Positions 49,777 to 59,249 are shown, counted from the stretch's first letter. The stretch: DNA of 64,000 nucleotides from Deltaproteobacteria bacterium (GCA_021737785.1 JAIPDI010000006.1:1-64000); one strand, 5' to 3'. Translations and numbers: made by a program. Notes: a model not told the origin generated them from the letters alone.

Positions 49777-50576
49777 CACTCACTCCCGTCGCTTTTCTCT
49801 TGCTCCGCTGGGTCTTCACCAACAGGGACCTTTGTGCTCTTGGGCAGGAAGGCCCTCAATTTCTGTTCAATAACCCGATGGTTATCGCCTGATTGGATGG
49901 ACATGATGCCCTCGAGCACAAGTTCCTTCAGAAAGATCTCCTCCTTGCTCCGCGTCTTCAATTTGGCGGCAATAGGGAGAAAAAGGAGGTTGGCCAGAAG
50001 CGTTCCATAAAATGTGGTTAGGAGGGCGACCGCCATCGGGGCGCCTATGGAACTGGGGTCTTCCATCTGCATGAGCATCTGGACCAGACCGATAATGGTT
50101 CCCAGCATGCCGACGGCCGGGGCATAAGAACCCATGCTGACAAATATTTCGGCACCCAGGGAGTGACGTTCCTCCACATAGGATATCTCGGTTCTGAGAA
50201 CATTCGCTATTGCCTGGGATTCCACCCCATCGATGGCAAGTTCCAGACCCTTCACAAAAAAGGGATCATCAATGTCCTTCAGCTTTGATTCAAATGAGAG
50301 AATCCCCTCTTTCCGGGCAAGTTTGCCGAACTCAATCATCATGTTGATAACTTTATCCGTCGACTGGGAGCGATGAAAAAAGACATTCATGACGATCTTG
50401 AACACGCCTAGGATCTGCGCAAGAGGATAACTGAGCAGTGTGGCACCCATGGTCCCCCCGATGACGATCATCAAGGAAGGTCCGTTAATGAACCAGGCCC
50501 CTGAACCGCCAAGCAGAATAGCGCTGACTACCAGCACACCGGAAAAAAGAATGCCGGCGAATGTAGCAAGATCCAA
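49776..50576 (-). CDS. motA: Stator protein MotA
   Basis: About 266 residues from TTG 50576, preceded by AAAGGAGG; a longer open frame to 50675 runs through a perfect sigma-54 promoter and is rejected. Four transmembrane helices; cytoplasmic LARKEGILSFESKL holds the torque-loop Arg and Glu; helix 3 and 4 motifs are GSYAPAVGMLGTIIGLVQML and VALLTTFYGTLLANLLFLP. The PAVGxxGT and TTFYGTL pattern resembles sodium-type PomA/MotP more than proton MotA, but selectivity cannot be settled from sequence. Confidence 0.94.
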   Translation of the reverse strand: MDLATFAGILFSGVLVVSAILLGGSGAWFINGPSLMIVIGGTMGATLLSYPLAQILGVFKIVMNVFFHRSQSTDKVINMMIEFGKLARKEGILSFESKLKDIDDPFFVKGLELAIDGVESQAIANVLRTEISYVEERHSLGAEIFVSMGSYAPAVGMLGTIIGLVQMLMQMEDPSSIGAPMAVALLTTFYGTLLANLLFLPIAAKLKTRSKEEIFLKELVLEGIMSIQSGDNHRVIEQKLRAFLPKSTKVPVGEDPAEQEKSDGSE

Positions 50577-50616
50577 CTGAATATCCTCCTTTACACGTGG
50601 ATTGCACGATACATTA

Positions 50617-50632
50617 AGCAAGCATCGTGCCA
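50617..50632 (-). promoter_or_regulatory. Sigma-54 promoter of motA (perfect consensus)
   Basis: Minus-strand TGGCACG-ATGC-TTGCT matches the TGGCACG-N4-TTGCW consensus at every position. Transcription would begin about 30 bp before TTG 50576. It drives motA, both motB-like genes and probably fliL-M-N-O. Confidence 0.9.
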
Positions 50633-51249
50633 TGAATTGAGCATCCCTTTCACGGCAGGAGGGCGTCCACCCCAATCTTAAGATGACATGAAGTTTTTGG
50701 AAATCAGGTGAAGATTGTCCTCAGGGACACGGCATGGAGGCGTGGTGGGTAAAGGATTCCAGGATATCTTTCCCCGGGATTCCTTAACAATAGAAATGTT
50801 CCTTGTTTTCAGCCGGGCATGACAAGCTTTGGTTCAGAAACTCATACCTGTTTCTGAACTATTGAACAGGCTCAAATCACGCAACACCCGCCGATCCAAT
50901 GCGACCGTTAATCAGAGGATATCCCCAAGCCTGTCAAAGTCATATTTTTTGGCAATTGTCATCGAATTGACGTTTTCGTAAGGAAAGTATTCTTCCTGAC
51001 GGCAAGGGGAGGACCGCAGGATTGCCCGGGGGTGCGCCTAAAGGCCCGGCGGATCGCCTTTTACTGAATAGTAAAGAGATCTGGGCCAGAGGCCCCGGCT
51101 TTACGCTCGACTCATGGCTTCGCCATCACGATTTCTAGGGCGTCACGAGCAACAGAACCGTTATGGTTCTGACCTGGCCCAGAGGGCCAGGGTTTCCATG
51201 GTGCACTGAATATGGATCTTCTCTTTATATCGAAGACGCACAGGAATAT
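50633..51249. other. 617-bp flbD-motA gap with a hairpin cluster
   Basis: It contains perfect stems: TTTACT-gaat-AGTAAA (51060-51075), CAGAACC-GTTAT-GGTTCTG (51153-51171) and CTGGCCC-AGA-GGGCCAG (51174-51190), plus ATGGC-ttc-GCCAT near 51115-51127. No T-run follows on either strand. No gene is visible. It looks like a cluster of REP-type or mRNA-stabilising elements after flbD, and it separates the fliK operon from the motA promoter. Confidence 0.55.
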
Positions 51250-51477
51250 TCATACCGCATTTTCCGCATTCTCTTCGGCATATAAGTGATCCCCATCGCT
51301 GTGGATGGTACGCTGATATGCCAAGATCCTCCTGGAGATCTCTTCCACCGGCTCCTTTACCATCATCCTGTCATGGGTGGTAAAGGTGATGATCGTATCG
51401 GGGGTTGCCCTTAAAGACTGAATCATTTCCACATTTAACACCATCAGGGTATTATCTAACCGGGTTACCTGAATCAT
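51250..51477 (-). CDS. flbD: Flagellar protein FlbD
   Basis: About 75 residues from ATG 51477. IQVTRLDNTLMVLNVEMIQS and ATPDTIITFTTHDRMMVKEP followed by VEEISRRILAYQR are diagnostic of the small FlbD family found after flgE. Role unclear; in spirochaetes and others it is linked to flagellar protein regulation. It is cotranscribed with flgE. Confidence 0.92.
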   Translation of the reverse strand: MIQVTRLDNTLMVLNVEMIQSLRATPDTIITFTTHDRMMVKEPVEEISRRILAYQRTIHSDGDHLYAEENAENAV

Positions 51478-51537
51478 GATGCGTTCTCCCAATTCAAGAA
51501 AATTGTTGTCACTTATGCGAATGATATTTTCTCATCA

Positions 51538-52308
51538 TTACCGTTTAATGCTAAGCAGCTGCTGCAGCACCTCATCACTTGCCGTAATGACCTTGGCCGC
51601 GGCCTGATAAGATCGCTGGGTGGTGATCATTTTGCCGAACTCCGATGCCAGATCCACATTGGACATCTCCAGCGAATAGCTGCTGAGGCTTCCTTTTCCT
51701 GCACTTCCAGGCGCCCCTGTGGACGCCTCCCCCGACGCATCCGTGGTTGTATACAGATTCCTGTCCATAGCCGCCAGTCCCCAGTTGCACGGGAATGTGG
51801 CCAGTGTAATGGTTCCCACCTCCGTCCCAGCTGTGCTGCCCGTACTATATGAGGTGATAACTCCCGCACTGGAGATTGAGATGCTTGTTGTCCCGGTGGT
51901 ATCCGTGAGCTGCAGGTCGCCGTCCACCCCCTGGACCTTGTATCCGTTATTGTCAACCAGGTATCCTTCCTTGTCAAAATGGAAGGTTCCCGCCCTCGTG
52001 TAAAATTCGTTTCCGTTTTCATCCGTTACCACGAAAAAACCGTTTCCGTTGATCGCAAGGTCTGTGGCGTTAGACGTAGACTGAATCGAACCCTGGGTCC
52101 AGTCACGACTCAATTTTTGCACGGTGACACCGGAGCCCACCTCCTGTCCGCTATATCCCCCCACAGACTGGCTCAGGAGATTTGCAAAATCCATCCTGCT
52201 GCCTTTGAACCCGGTGGTGCCCACATTCGCGATATTGTCTCCTATGACGCCCATTGCCTGCGTATTGGCCTGCAATGCCGTTATTCCGGAAAATAGTGAT
52301 TTTATCAT
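51538..52308 (-). CDS. flgE: Hook protein FlgE, unusually short
   Basis: About 256 residues from ATG 52308 (GGAGG 8 bases upstream). N-terminal SLFSGITALQANTQAMGVIG then NIANVGTTGFKGSRMDF; central ATDLAINGNGFFVVTDENGN; C-terminal LEMSNVDLASEFGKMITTQR with QLLSIKR at the end. Position after flgD and before flbD fits FlgE. Typical hooks have 400 or more residues with D2/D3 outer domains; this one has only the D0/D1 core plus a small Ser/Thr/Gly-rich centre. It may be a minimal hook, or a second rod/hook-type protein with the main flgE elsewhere. Confidence 0.82.
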   Translation of the reverse strand: MIKSLFSGITALQANTQAMGVIGDNIANVGTTGFKGSRMDFANLLSQSVGGYSGQEVGSGVTVQKLSRDWTQGSIQSTSNATDLAINGNGFFVVTDENGNEFYTRAGTFHFDKEGYLVDNNGYKVQGVDGDLQLTDTTGTTSISISSAGVITSYSTGSTAGTEVGTITLATFPCNWGLAAMDRNLYTTTDASGEASTGAPGSAGKGSLSSYSLEMSNVDLASEFGKMITTQRSYQAAAKVITASDEVLQQLLSIKR

Positions 52309-52358
52309 CAGCAATTCCTCCCTTACTTTTTAACTGTCTGTTTAAAAACGCTTCTGCC

Positions 52359-53036
52359 CTAGTCTATCCGTATCATATCCTCAGCATCATCTGGGACCTG
52401 ATTGATCTTGATGACGCTGCTCAAGGGGATTTCAATATCCCCGATCAGCAGATATGTCATCCCGTCACCAAAAGTTGCACCCGTAACTATCCCCTTTATC
52501 AAGGAGGTAGATTCAACGATGTTTCCACCCGTGTCCACGGCCTGAATGTCTACGGTATATTTTCCGTCGGGAACCATATTTCCGTTGTCATCTCTCCCAT
52601 CCCATGCCAGGGTCTGTCTTCCTTCGCCCAAGGGACCGACTTGCATGGTCCTGACATACACTCCGTCGGAATTACTAATGGAGGCAAATACGGCTGTGGC
52701 ATCCGAAGCAAGATTAAAACGTATTGCATCCGCAGCCCCATCCTCGACTTTCACGATCGTGCCCAGGGCCTCCACTTCACGGTCGATCAGATTCGACGCA
52801 TCTGAGAGCTTTGCAGTCAAATCATCTAATTTGTCGTTGATATTCTGTAGCTGTTCCAGGGAACTGAACTGGGCAAGTTGTGAAATATACTCTGTACTGT
52901 CCATCGGGTCCAGCGGATCCTGGTTCTGGAGCTGGGTAATAAGCAGCTTCATGAATTCATCTTTCCCGAGACTCCCGCCTACCTCGTAAGAAGAGTTGTT
53001 GTTCGCTGTGACGCCTGAAATTCCTGAAACGGTCAT
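52359..53036 (-). CDS. flgD: Hook cap protein FlgD
   Basis: 225 residues. N-terminal [20 protein letters not shown] with [20 protein letters not shown] is diagnostic; the C-terminal part has the FlgD-Ig fold ([20 protein letters not shown]). It caps the growing hook. It lies 51 bp upstream of flgE. Confidence 0.95.
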   Translation of the reverse strand: MTVSGISGVTANNNSSYEVGGSLGKDEFMKLLITQLQNQDPLDPMDSTEYISQLAQFSSLEQLQNINDKLDDLTAKLSDASNLIDREVEALGTIVKVEDGAADAIRFNLASDATAVFASISNSDGVYVRTMQVGPLGEGRQTLAWDGRDDNGNMVPDGKYTVDIQAVDTGGNIVESTSLIKGIVTGATFGDGMTYLLIGDIEIPLSSVIKINQVPDDAEDMIRID

Positions 53037-53143
53037 ATTAGGTCATCTCCTCTCTCAAAACACTCAGTTTTCCCCATCACCGATCTCTCACAATTCTGCG
53101 TCAGAGGACGATTGTCGTCGGCCCCACTAACGTCCTTCTTCTC

Positions 53144-55222
53144 TCATGCAAACAGATTGATGGCGCCATTGCCGGACAATGGCAGTCGTGTCCAATCATC
53201 TCTTTCCGCGTCGGGCGCTGACGAGATTTCCTTTGCCCGCCCCCCTTGTCGAAAGGCCTTTTTCATCTTCTTTGATCCGGAAAAACCCTGCTCCACCCCA
53301 CTTTTGTCCGAACCCTGCGAAAGAGAGACCTCAAATTTGTCAATTTCGAGGCCATGGCCATGAAGTTCGGCCTTGAGTTGATGGACATTGTTTTCAATCA
53401 TCTCTTTGGCCAGGGGGAGTTCTGTCAGGATCCGGATGGTGACCTGGTGATTCTCTGTGGATACCTGGACCTTGACCTCCCCTAAGGATTCAGGTTTCAG
53501 CGCAATCCTGAATTCCTGCTGGCCGTTTCGTAAATTCAGGGACGCCTTTTCAACAAATTGCCGCACCCCACTTTCCTTGAAGGATTGCCTGACCATTTCC
53601 GTTTCTGCGAAACGGGGGATGTTCCCCGGAATTTTTGCAGAAGAGGACGTGTTGCCTGCAGAGAGCGTGGGATTATCTGAAGTGCTTGTTTCAGATTTTG
53701 AAACGCTCCTATCAAATCCCTGTTCGCCGGTGAGGGAGGATACCCTGCTTGCGAACTTGGCCGCCCCGGTCTCTTCCCTGTTTTTTTCCCCTGTCATTTC
53801 CACCCTCTGTTCCCCGGACCCGAGCTTGGAAGTGTCCCTCTTCTCCCGGCCATCCCGGGGAAGATCAAATCTCGAGGCCCTATTCCCGTTGCGGTCTTTC
53901 CGGGTTTCTCTAAGTTCACCCGCACCCGTAGGGTATCTCGATCCGGTCTGGCGTGGTTTGGACGCTGATTCCACGGAAGCCGCACTTTTTTTCGATGACT
54001 CCGCTGAATGCCTTCCAGACCCTTCCCTCCCCTGCGCAGAAAATGCGCCAGGAGAAATAAATCCTCCCCTGTGGGCTAACGCCTCATTGAAATGTGTCTT
54101 CAGCCATCCCCTTTCACTCCCCTGGACAGGCGATCCGGCCCCATGCGAATCGTTTGCTTTTGAATAGCCGATTTCCCCTTTTCCTGTCCCTGTCTCTGTA
54201 TTGGAATGGCCATCGATCTTTACCTGAGAACCCGACCCGGAAACTGGGGTTCCCTTGTCTTTCGCCCCGGCCGTCTCCATCTTCAGGTCAGAGAGGCCAC
54301 CTTTTCCTGCCTCAGCATTGATCCGGCCACCGACTCTTTCTGAAGAACCCGACCCGGAAACCGGGATTCCCTTGTCTTTCGTCCCTGTCGTCTCCGTCTT
54401 CAGATCAGTACGTCTGCTTTTTGCTGTCTCTGTATTGACCTGACCATCGATTTTTCCGGATGACCCTGACCCTGAAACAGCGATTGAAATTCCCTTGTCT
54501 TTGGTCCCGGCCGTCTCCATCTTCAGATCAGTATGTCCGTTTTTTACCGACATTGCACTGACCTGACCATGGAAATGCCTAACCGGCCGTTTACCGGCCG
54601 AACCGGCTTCACCCTCTGTTTGCCGGGTGGAACCGGAGCTTTTTTTCGCCGGAGATGTCTCTGAAAAAATGAGAGCGGTTTTGGGATTTCCATTTTCAGC
54701 CGATGCTATTCGTCTTTCCGGTTCCAGAATCGCCGGCCTGCCGGCCTTGAGGGTTTCCCATTCTTTGACGTCCCCTGCTTTTGCGTAATCTGAAAATGCC
54801 CGTTCTTTTGTCCCGGAATCCACAATTGCAGGGGTAGCGGATACATTTTCACCATCCATCTGAGTTGACGCCAGACCGACGGGCGCGGAAATCCCATTTT
54901 CCTCATCCGTTCGCTTGGAATCAGTTCCGGCCCCGGCCTCCATTTCATCCCCAGGCTCCAATGACCGGTCACCCATATCATCATCCTGCGGTCTTCTTCC
55001 GTTCAATTGATCGTCGATTTCAGAGGAACCATCATCTCGATGGTGGGACACTTCCATAAAAGTGGAATGGAAATCTACCTGTCCCCTGGAAGTCTCATCC
55101 TCCGAATAAAACTCGCCGAACATGTCTCCTGTCTTCCCCATTTTGTGCATTGCACTTTCCGAAGACGCACTTGTTTGCTCTTTAATCAGGAAAAATTCTG
55201 TCAGCATTTTATTGATTTCCAT
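53144..55222 (-). CDS. fliK: Hook-length control protein FliK
   Basis: 692 residues, at the long end for FliK. The N-terminal ~540 residues are low-complexity and polar (ruler region), with near-identical tandem repeats at ~231-350. The C-terminal flg_hook domain (~555-640) is clear: GQQEFRIALKPESLGEVKVQ, VTIRILTELPLAKEMIENNV, LKAELHGHGLEIDKFEVSLS. FliK measures the hook and switches FlhB. The sigma-54 promoter at 55262 makes it first in an operon with flgD, flgE and flbD. Confidence 0.93.
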   Translation of the reverse strand: MEINKMLTEFFLIKEQTSASSESAMHKMGKTGDMFGEFYSEDETSRGQVDFHSTFMEVSHHRDDGSSEIDDQLNGRRPQDDDMGDRSLEPGDEMEAGAGTDSKRTDEENGISAPVGLASTQMDGENVSATPAIVDSGTKERAFSDYAKAGDVKEWETLKAGRPAILEPERRIASAENGNPKTALIFSETSPAKKSSGSTRQTEGEAGSAGKRPVRHFHGQVSAMSVKNGHTDLKMETAGTKDKGISIAVSGSGSSGKIDGQVNTETAKSRRTDLKTETTGTKDKGIPVSGSGSSERVGGRINAEAGKGGLSDLKMETAGAKDKGTPVSGSGSQVKIDGHSNTETGTGKGEIGYSKANDSHGAGSPVQGSERGWLKTHFNEALAHRGGFISPGAFSAQGREGSGRHSAESSKKSAASVESASKPRQTGSRYPTGAGELRETRKDRNGNRASRFDLPRDGREKRDTSKLGSGEQRVEMTGEKNREETGAAKFASRVSSLTGEQGFDRSVSKSETSTSDNPTLSAGNTSSSAKIPGNIPRFAETEMVRQSFKESGVRQFVEKASLNLRNGQQEFRIALKPESLGEVKVQVSTENHQVTIRILTELPLAKEMIENNVHQLKAELHGHGLEIDKFEVSLSQGSDKSGVEQGFSGSKKMKKAFRQGGRAKEISSAPDAERDDWTRLPLSGNGAINLFA
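54173..54532 (-). repeat. Three tandem ~39-41-codon repeats inside fliK
   Basis: Residues ~231-350 hold three units beginning TDLKMETAGTKDKG, TDLKTETTGTKDKG and SDLKMETAGAKDKG, each followed by a VSGSGS motif and a variable tail. The DNA is also highly similar, so the array is probably recent and could change copy number, altering the ruler length. Confidence 0.85.
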
Positions 55223-55261
55223 TCCCCTTGGCGAAATTTATTCGTGTTGTTGCTCTCATAA

Positions 55262-55277
55262 TGCAACGTGAGTGCCA
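55262..55277 (-). promoter_or_regulatory. Sigma-54 promoter of fliK
   Basis: Minus-strand TGGCACT-CACG-TTGCA differs from the consensus TGGCACG-N4-TTGCW at one position only. It lies about 40 bp upstream of the fliK start. Confidence 0.85.
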
Positions 55278-55278
55278 A

Positions 55279-55654
55279 TTGGTCAGAGGTGGCCTACCCG
55301 CATATGAGAAGCAGACCCTTCAGATCGTCAAAGTCGTTTTAACACACTGTAATAACGATTAATATCTCCACATCACCCGTATTTGAATTCTTTGCACCTG
55401 GGATATTTGACCGGACTCTGGTAAACCCTGGAGCCTCCTTGCGGCAAAAGATGCCCTTTTGAGGGTAAACTTTTGCCGGATCAAAAATGGACCTTTCTTT
55501 GGGCTGGATCGTGCACGCCAGGATTGCGAAGGGGGGGGCATGTCAGACGTGTAAAGAGGGCGTGCTTTGGGACTTTCCCGTGCTGCAGTAGATCGATATC
55601 CACATAAGGGGTACCGACAGTCGTTCTATGGACCAGGCAGAAGGGAAGATTGGA
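55279..55654. other. 376-bp fliJ-fliK gap
   Basis: This region lies between the fliJ stop and the fliK promoter. A short minus-strand open frame has no ribosome site. I see no RNA gene or clear terminator. Confidence 0.4.
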
Positions 55655-56101
55655 TTATTGAGGCTGTTTTCTCAGATTGAACCCGCTGACTGCAATTTCG
55701 CTCATGAGGATCTGTTCTTTTCGGTCCAGTTCTCTCCTGTATGTTTCCAGTTCCTTTTCTTTCAGTCTATCCAGGATCTTTCGGTCCTTCATGGCTTCAA
55801 CCAGCGCGCTCATTTTTTGACGAAGTTGATTTTTTAATTCAATAATTCTGTGGATGTTTCGATCTCGGTCTATTGAGATTTGTTTGATGTATCTATCATA
55901 CAATATAATATCCGAAACCATGACTCCGGCCTTCTGTTTCTCCTGAAGCGCTTCCAGATTCTGCATGATGACCTTCTCACGCCTCGCCAGCTTTTCTTCC
56001 TCCAGAAGGAGTTCCTTCTTGCATTTAGCAAATTCCTTCTGCAATGCGTCTTCCATGTGCTTTCGATGGGTCAAAACGGTTTCTAAACTGAATCTGTACA
56101 T
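55655..56101 (-). CDS. fliJ: Export chaperone FliJ
   Basis: 148 residues, one long coiled coil. It begins YRFSLETVLTHRKHMEDALQ, typical of FliJ, and continues with heptads through LVEAMKDRKILDRLKEKELE. FliJ links the FliI ATPase to FlhA. It lies 76 bp after fliI. Confidence 0.9.
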   Translation of the reverse strand: MYRFSLETVLTHRKHMEDALQKEFAKCKKELLLEEEKLARREKVIMQNLEALQEKQKAGVMVSDIILYDRYIKQISIDRDRNIHRIIELKNQLRQKMSALVEAMKDRKILDRLKEKELETYRRELDRKEQILMSEIAVSGFNLRKQPQ

Positions 56102-56177
56102 GCTGGCCTGGAATTGGAGGGATGTCGAGGTTTCTGTTGTCTATCTTGATAAGTAGAAACGCCTGTTTCCGAATCGC

Positions 56178-57503
56178 TCATGACGAATTTTCAAACATGG
56201 TGCACAGTTTCTGAATACTATCCTCAAATCTTTCCCTTTCCTCTATACCCTGTCTCAAGTACCCATTTGCCTGATCGATCATTTTTATTGCATAATCGAT
56301 CTTGGGGTTGCTGCCCGCAGCATATGCGCCGATGTTTATAAGATCCTCGGCCTTCCGATAGGTGGCCAGAACTTCCTTCAGACGGGCGACCGACTCCTTG
56401 TGTGCTTTGCTTGAGATATCGCCCATCAACCTGCTCACGCTGTTCAAGATGTCGATGGCGGGATAATGGTTTTGTGCAGCGAGATCCCGTGACAGGACGA
56501 TATGCCCGTCCAGGATGGCCCTGACAGCATCCGCAACAGGCTCATTCATGTCGTCTCCTTCAACCAGGACCGTATACAGACCCGTAATGGTACCGGAACC
56601 GGAACATGTTCCTGCCCTTTCCAGGATCTGAGGCAACAAGGTAAAAACAGACGGGGTGTAGCCTTTGGTGGTGGGCGGCTCTCCAACGGCGAGGCCCACT
56701 TCTCTTTGGGCCATGGCAAACCGGGTGACCGAATCCGTCATAAGGATCACGTGCTTCCCCATATCCCGGAAATATTCAGCGATGGTTGTGGCCACAAAAA
56801 TTCCTCGCATCCTTACAAGGGGCGGGCTATCGGATGTGGCGACGACAACCACGGATCTTTTCAGGCCTTCTTTCCCAAGTTCCCTCTGGATAAATTCATT
56901 CAGTTCTCTCCCTCTTTCTCCGATCAATGCAATGACGTTCACATCCGCACTGGTATTCCGGGCGATCATCCCCAGCAGCACGCTCTTCCCAACGCCGGAC
57001 CCTGCAAAAATACCCATCCTCTGGCCGCACCCGATGGTCAGGGCGCCATTTATCGCCCGGATCCCAAGATCCAATGGCTGACGAATCCGTTTCCTCAAAA
57101 ATGGATTCATCGGTTTTGCATAGATGGGGTACATGGCCTTTGTCGCAACAGGACCTCTGTTATCGATGGGATTGCCGAGCCCATCAACAATCCTTCCCAG
57201 GAAACCCTCGCCCACGCCGATTACGGCCTGTTGTTCTCTGGCGACCACGCGACCCCCTGGCGCAATTCCTCGGATATCGCCAAAGGGCATTAAGAGGACC
57301 CGATTTTCTCTGAACCCTACAACCTCAGCCTTGACTTTAAGAGCGTTTCCCTTAAGATAAATATCGCAGACGCCGCCAAGCCTGCATGCAGGCCCTTCTG
57401 CTTCTGCAATGAACCCCACAACCTTTGTGATCCTTCCGCTTTCGGTTATTGGGCTGACCGCGTCGACGATCGAATGATAGGCTTCCAGATGTAATAATCC
57501 CAT
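56178..57503 (-). CDS. fliI: Flagellum-specific ATPase FliI
   Basis: 441 residues. Walker A GIFAGSGVGKSVLLGMIA, Walker B region GKHVILMTDSVTRFAMAQRE, and SGRTGPRGD-like glycine loops of the F1-beta family (GEPPTTKGYTPSVFTLLPQI). It powers unfolding/export of substrates with FliH and FliJ. Confidence 0.96.
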   Translation of the reverse strand: MGLLHLEAYHSIVDAVSPITESGRITKVVGFIAEAEGPACRLGGVCDIYLKGNALKVKAEVVGFRENRVLLMPFGDIRGIAPGGRVVAREQQAVIGVGEGFLGRIVDGLGNPIDNRGPVATKAMYPIYAKPMNPFLRKRIRQPLDLGIRAINGALTIGCGQRMGIFAGSGVGKSVLLGMIARNTSADVNVIALIGERGRELNEFIQRELGKEGLKRSVVVVATSDSPPLVRMRGIFVATTIAEYFRDMGKHVILMTDSVTRFAMAQREVGLAVGEPPTTKGYTPSVFTLLPQILERAGTCSGSGTITGLYTVLVEGDDMNEPVADAVRAILDGHIVLSRDLAAQNHYPAIDILNSVSRLMGDISSKAHKESVARLKEVLATYRKAEDLINIGAYAAGSNPKIDYAIKMIDQANGYLRQGIEERERFEDSIQKLCTMFENSS

Positions 57504-57514
57504 GTCTCGCCCGC

Positions 57515-58276
57515 TCAGCGCGCCCTTGTTCCTTCGTGAAGCAGAGCTCTCAGAGACTCTTCAACAGTCTGAAGCTGGCTTTCCATCCTGGCGTCAATAT
57601 CCCCGAAATCGGTTTCAATAACGCATTCCCCCCGGCATATACCGTCTCCAGGTTCGAGAACGACAAGCCCCTTCCCTTTACTCAGGCCGGACACATCAAA
57701 TCCAGCGTCGTTAATGACCTGAATATCCGAGGGATGAATCTTGACGTGGATCTCCTTCTGGTCGCCCACCTTTTTGAATGCCTCCCGCAACACCCGGAAG
57801 ATGGTGGCATGATCTACAGAGACTTCATGACACACGATTTTTCTGGCTATCCTGAGGCCAAGTTCCACTGCCTCCCTTTCAGCATCCTGATAAAGTTCTT
57901 TTTTGGCAGCGTCGAGTTCCGCCAAAACCATGCGTAACGCCTTTAGGGTTTCTTTCAATTTTTCGTTTTGGGCTTCCTCGCCGACCTTCTGTCCCTCCAC
58001 AAAACCTTTTGCATAGGCCTGTTTGCTGATCTCCTCTGATCTTGCCTCAATCGTCTCGATGGGATCTTCCGTATCTGTATCCTCATCCTCAGCCGGATCA
58101 AACATCGAAGAAAACCCCGGCGCTTCAGACATGGCCCCAAAATTGAATCTGAATCCATCTTTCTCTGGCGTATCTGACTCCAGGTCTTTGGACGGGCCCA
58201 CCGGCAGGCTGGGAAAATTGTAGGAATCGGTTCCGTGCTCATCAACCCATCGGCTGTCGTTAACAGTTCTATACAA
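57515..58276 (-). CDS. fliH: Flagellar ATPase regulator FliH
   Basis: About 253 residues from TTG 58276, which overlaps the fliG stop and has AAAGGAGA upstream inside fliG; the frame remains open to 58315 but would overlap fliG more. The N-terminal half is polar, the centre (~95-140) is a helix with EGQKVGEEAQ, and the C-terminal half (REAVELGLRIARKIVCHEVS, VKIHPSDIQVINDA, GECVIETDFGDIDARMESQL) matches FliH. Confidence 0.9.
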   Translation of the reverse strand: MYRTVNDSRWVDEHGTDSYNFPSLPVGPSKDLESDTPEKDGFRFNFGAMSEAPGFSSMFDPAEDEDTDTEDPIETIEARSEEISKQAYAKGFVEGQKVGEEAQNEKLKETLKALRMVLAELDAAKKELYQDAEREAVELGLRIARKIVCHEVSVDHATIFRVLREAFKKVGDQKEIHVKIHPSDIQVINDAGFDVSGLSKGKGLVVLEPGDGICRGECVIETDFGDIDARMESQLQTVEESLRALLHEGTRAR

Positions 58277-59249
58277 TGAGCTGTTCTCCTTTCCGACCAC
58301 TGATAACCACCTCACCCTGGTCTTCCATCTCCTGGATGATCCTGGTTATGGCATGCTGGGCATCTTCCACATCCTTCATCCTGACCGCCCCCAACATTTC
58401 GATCTCTTCGGTGACCATCTGAGCGGCCCGTTCAGACATGTTTGAGAAAATCTTTTGCTTTACTTCATCGGACGCAGCCTTTAAGGAAATCGCCAGTTCT
58501 TTGGACTCGACCTTTCTCAGAACCTTTTGCAGACCCTTGTTGTCAACCAGTATCAGGTCTTCAAATGTAAACATTCTTTGCTTGATCTGTGCTGCCAGTT
58601 CTGGATCAAATTCCTCGATTTCATCCAGGATCACTTCACCGGACATGGCATCGATCTGATTCAATATGTCTGCCATGAGCCCGGCCCCGCCTTTCACATG
58701 GCTCATGGAATCTTCGTTTTCCCTTAATACATCAGCGAAGATCTTTCCGATCTCATCCAGCATTCCGGCGCCGACCTTATCCAGGGTGGCGATCCTTCTC
58801 CCCACATCGGCCTTGATTTGGTCGGATAAATTGGACAGCACCGCGCTGGCCACCTCCGGGTTGACATGTACCAGGATCATAGCGATGGTCTGAGGGTGTT
58901 CCTCTCTCACCAGTTCAAGGAGATGGTCCGGTTCCAGGGCTCTCAAGGCGGAAAGGTCGGAGGTCTTTCCGGTGGGAACATCTGGCGCTTTTTCATCTGG
59001 TTCTGACGCGGGTGCCACGGGCGGGCGGCCGAGCCGCGGCGTCTTTATCCGTTCCGAAAGCTGAAGAAACTCCTCTGCGACCTTCTCCACCAGATCGGGA
59101 GATATTTCTCCCATCTGGGCGAGATGGTCTCTTACCAGCTTTCGCTCCTCGTCTTCCAGCCTGCCTAGGATTTTTTCCGACATAACATTTCCAGCAGACT
59201 GAATGAGTATTGCCGCCTTGATCGAGCCTGGCAGGTTTTTAGGGTCCAT
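58269..59249 (-). CDS. fliG: Flagellar switch protein FliG
   Basis: About 326 residues from ATG 59249 (a GTG lies two codons earlier). N-terminal GSIKAAILIQSAGNVMSEKI; middle DHLLELVREEHPQTIAMILV; C-terminal motif EEFDPELAAQIKQRMFTFED then VESKELAISLKAASDEVKQK with MSERAAQMVTEEIEM. It couples the C-ring to the stator. Interposed region ~75-100 is Pro/Ala-rich. Confidence 0.95.
   Translation of the reverse strand: MDPKNLPGSIKAAILIQSAGNVMSEKILGRLEDEERKLVRDHLAQMGEISPDLVEKVAEEFLQLSERIKTPRLGRPPVAPASEPDEKAPDVPTGKTSDLSALRALEPDHLLELVREEHPQTIAMILVHVNPEVASAVLSNLSDQIKADVGRRIATLDKVGAGMLDEIGKIFADVLRENEDSMSHVKGGAGLMADILNQIDAMSGEVILDEIEEFDPELAAQIKQRMFTFEDLILVDNKGLQKVLRKVESKELAISLKAASDEVKQKIFSNMSERAAQMVTEEIEMLGAVRMKDVEDAQHAITRIIQEMEDQGEVVISGRKGEQLIV

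Noticed and set aside
50577-50675. 33-codon N-terminal extension of motA
   Set aside because: It runs across a perfect sigma-54 promoter and has no ribosome site; the TTG at 50576 has AAAGGAGG.
56502-57293. 263-codon plus-strand frame opposite fliI
   Set aside because: It is antisense to a highly conserved ATPase gene; composition explains the open frame.
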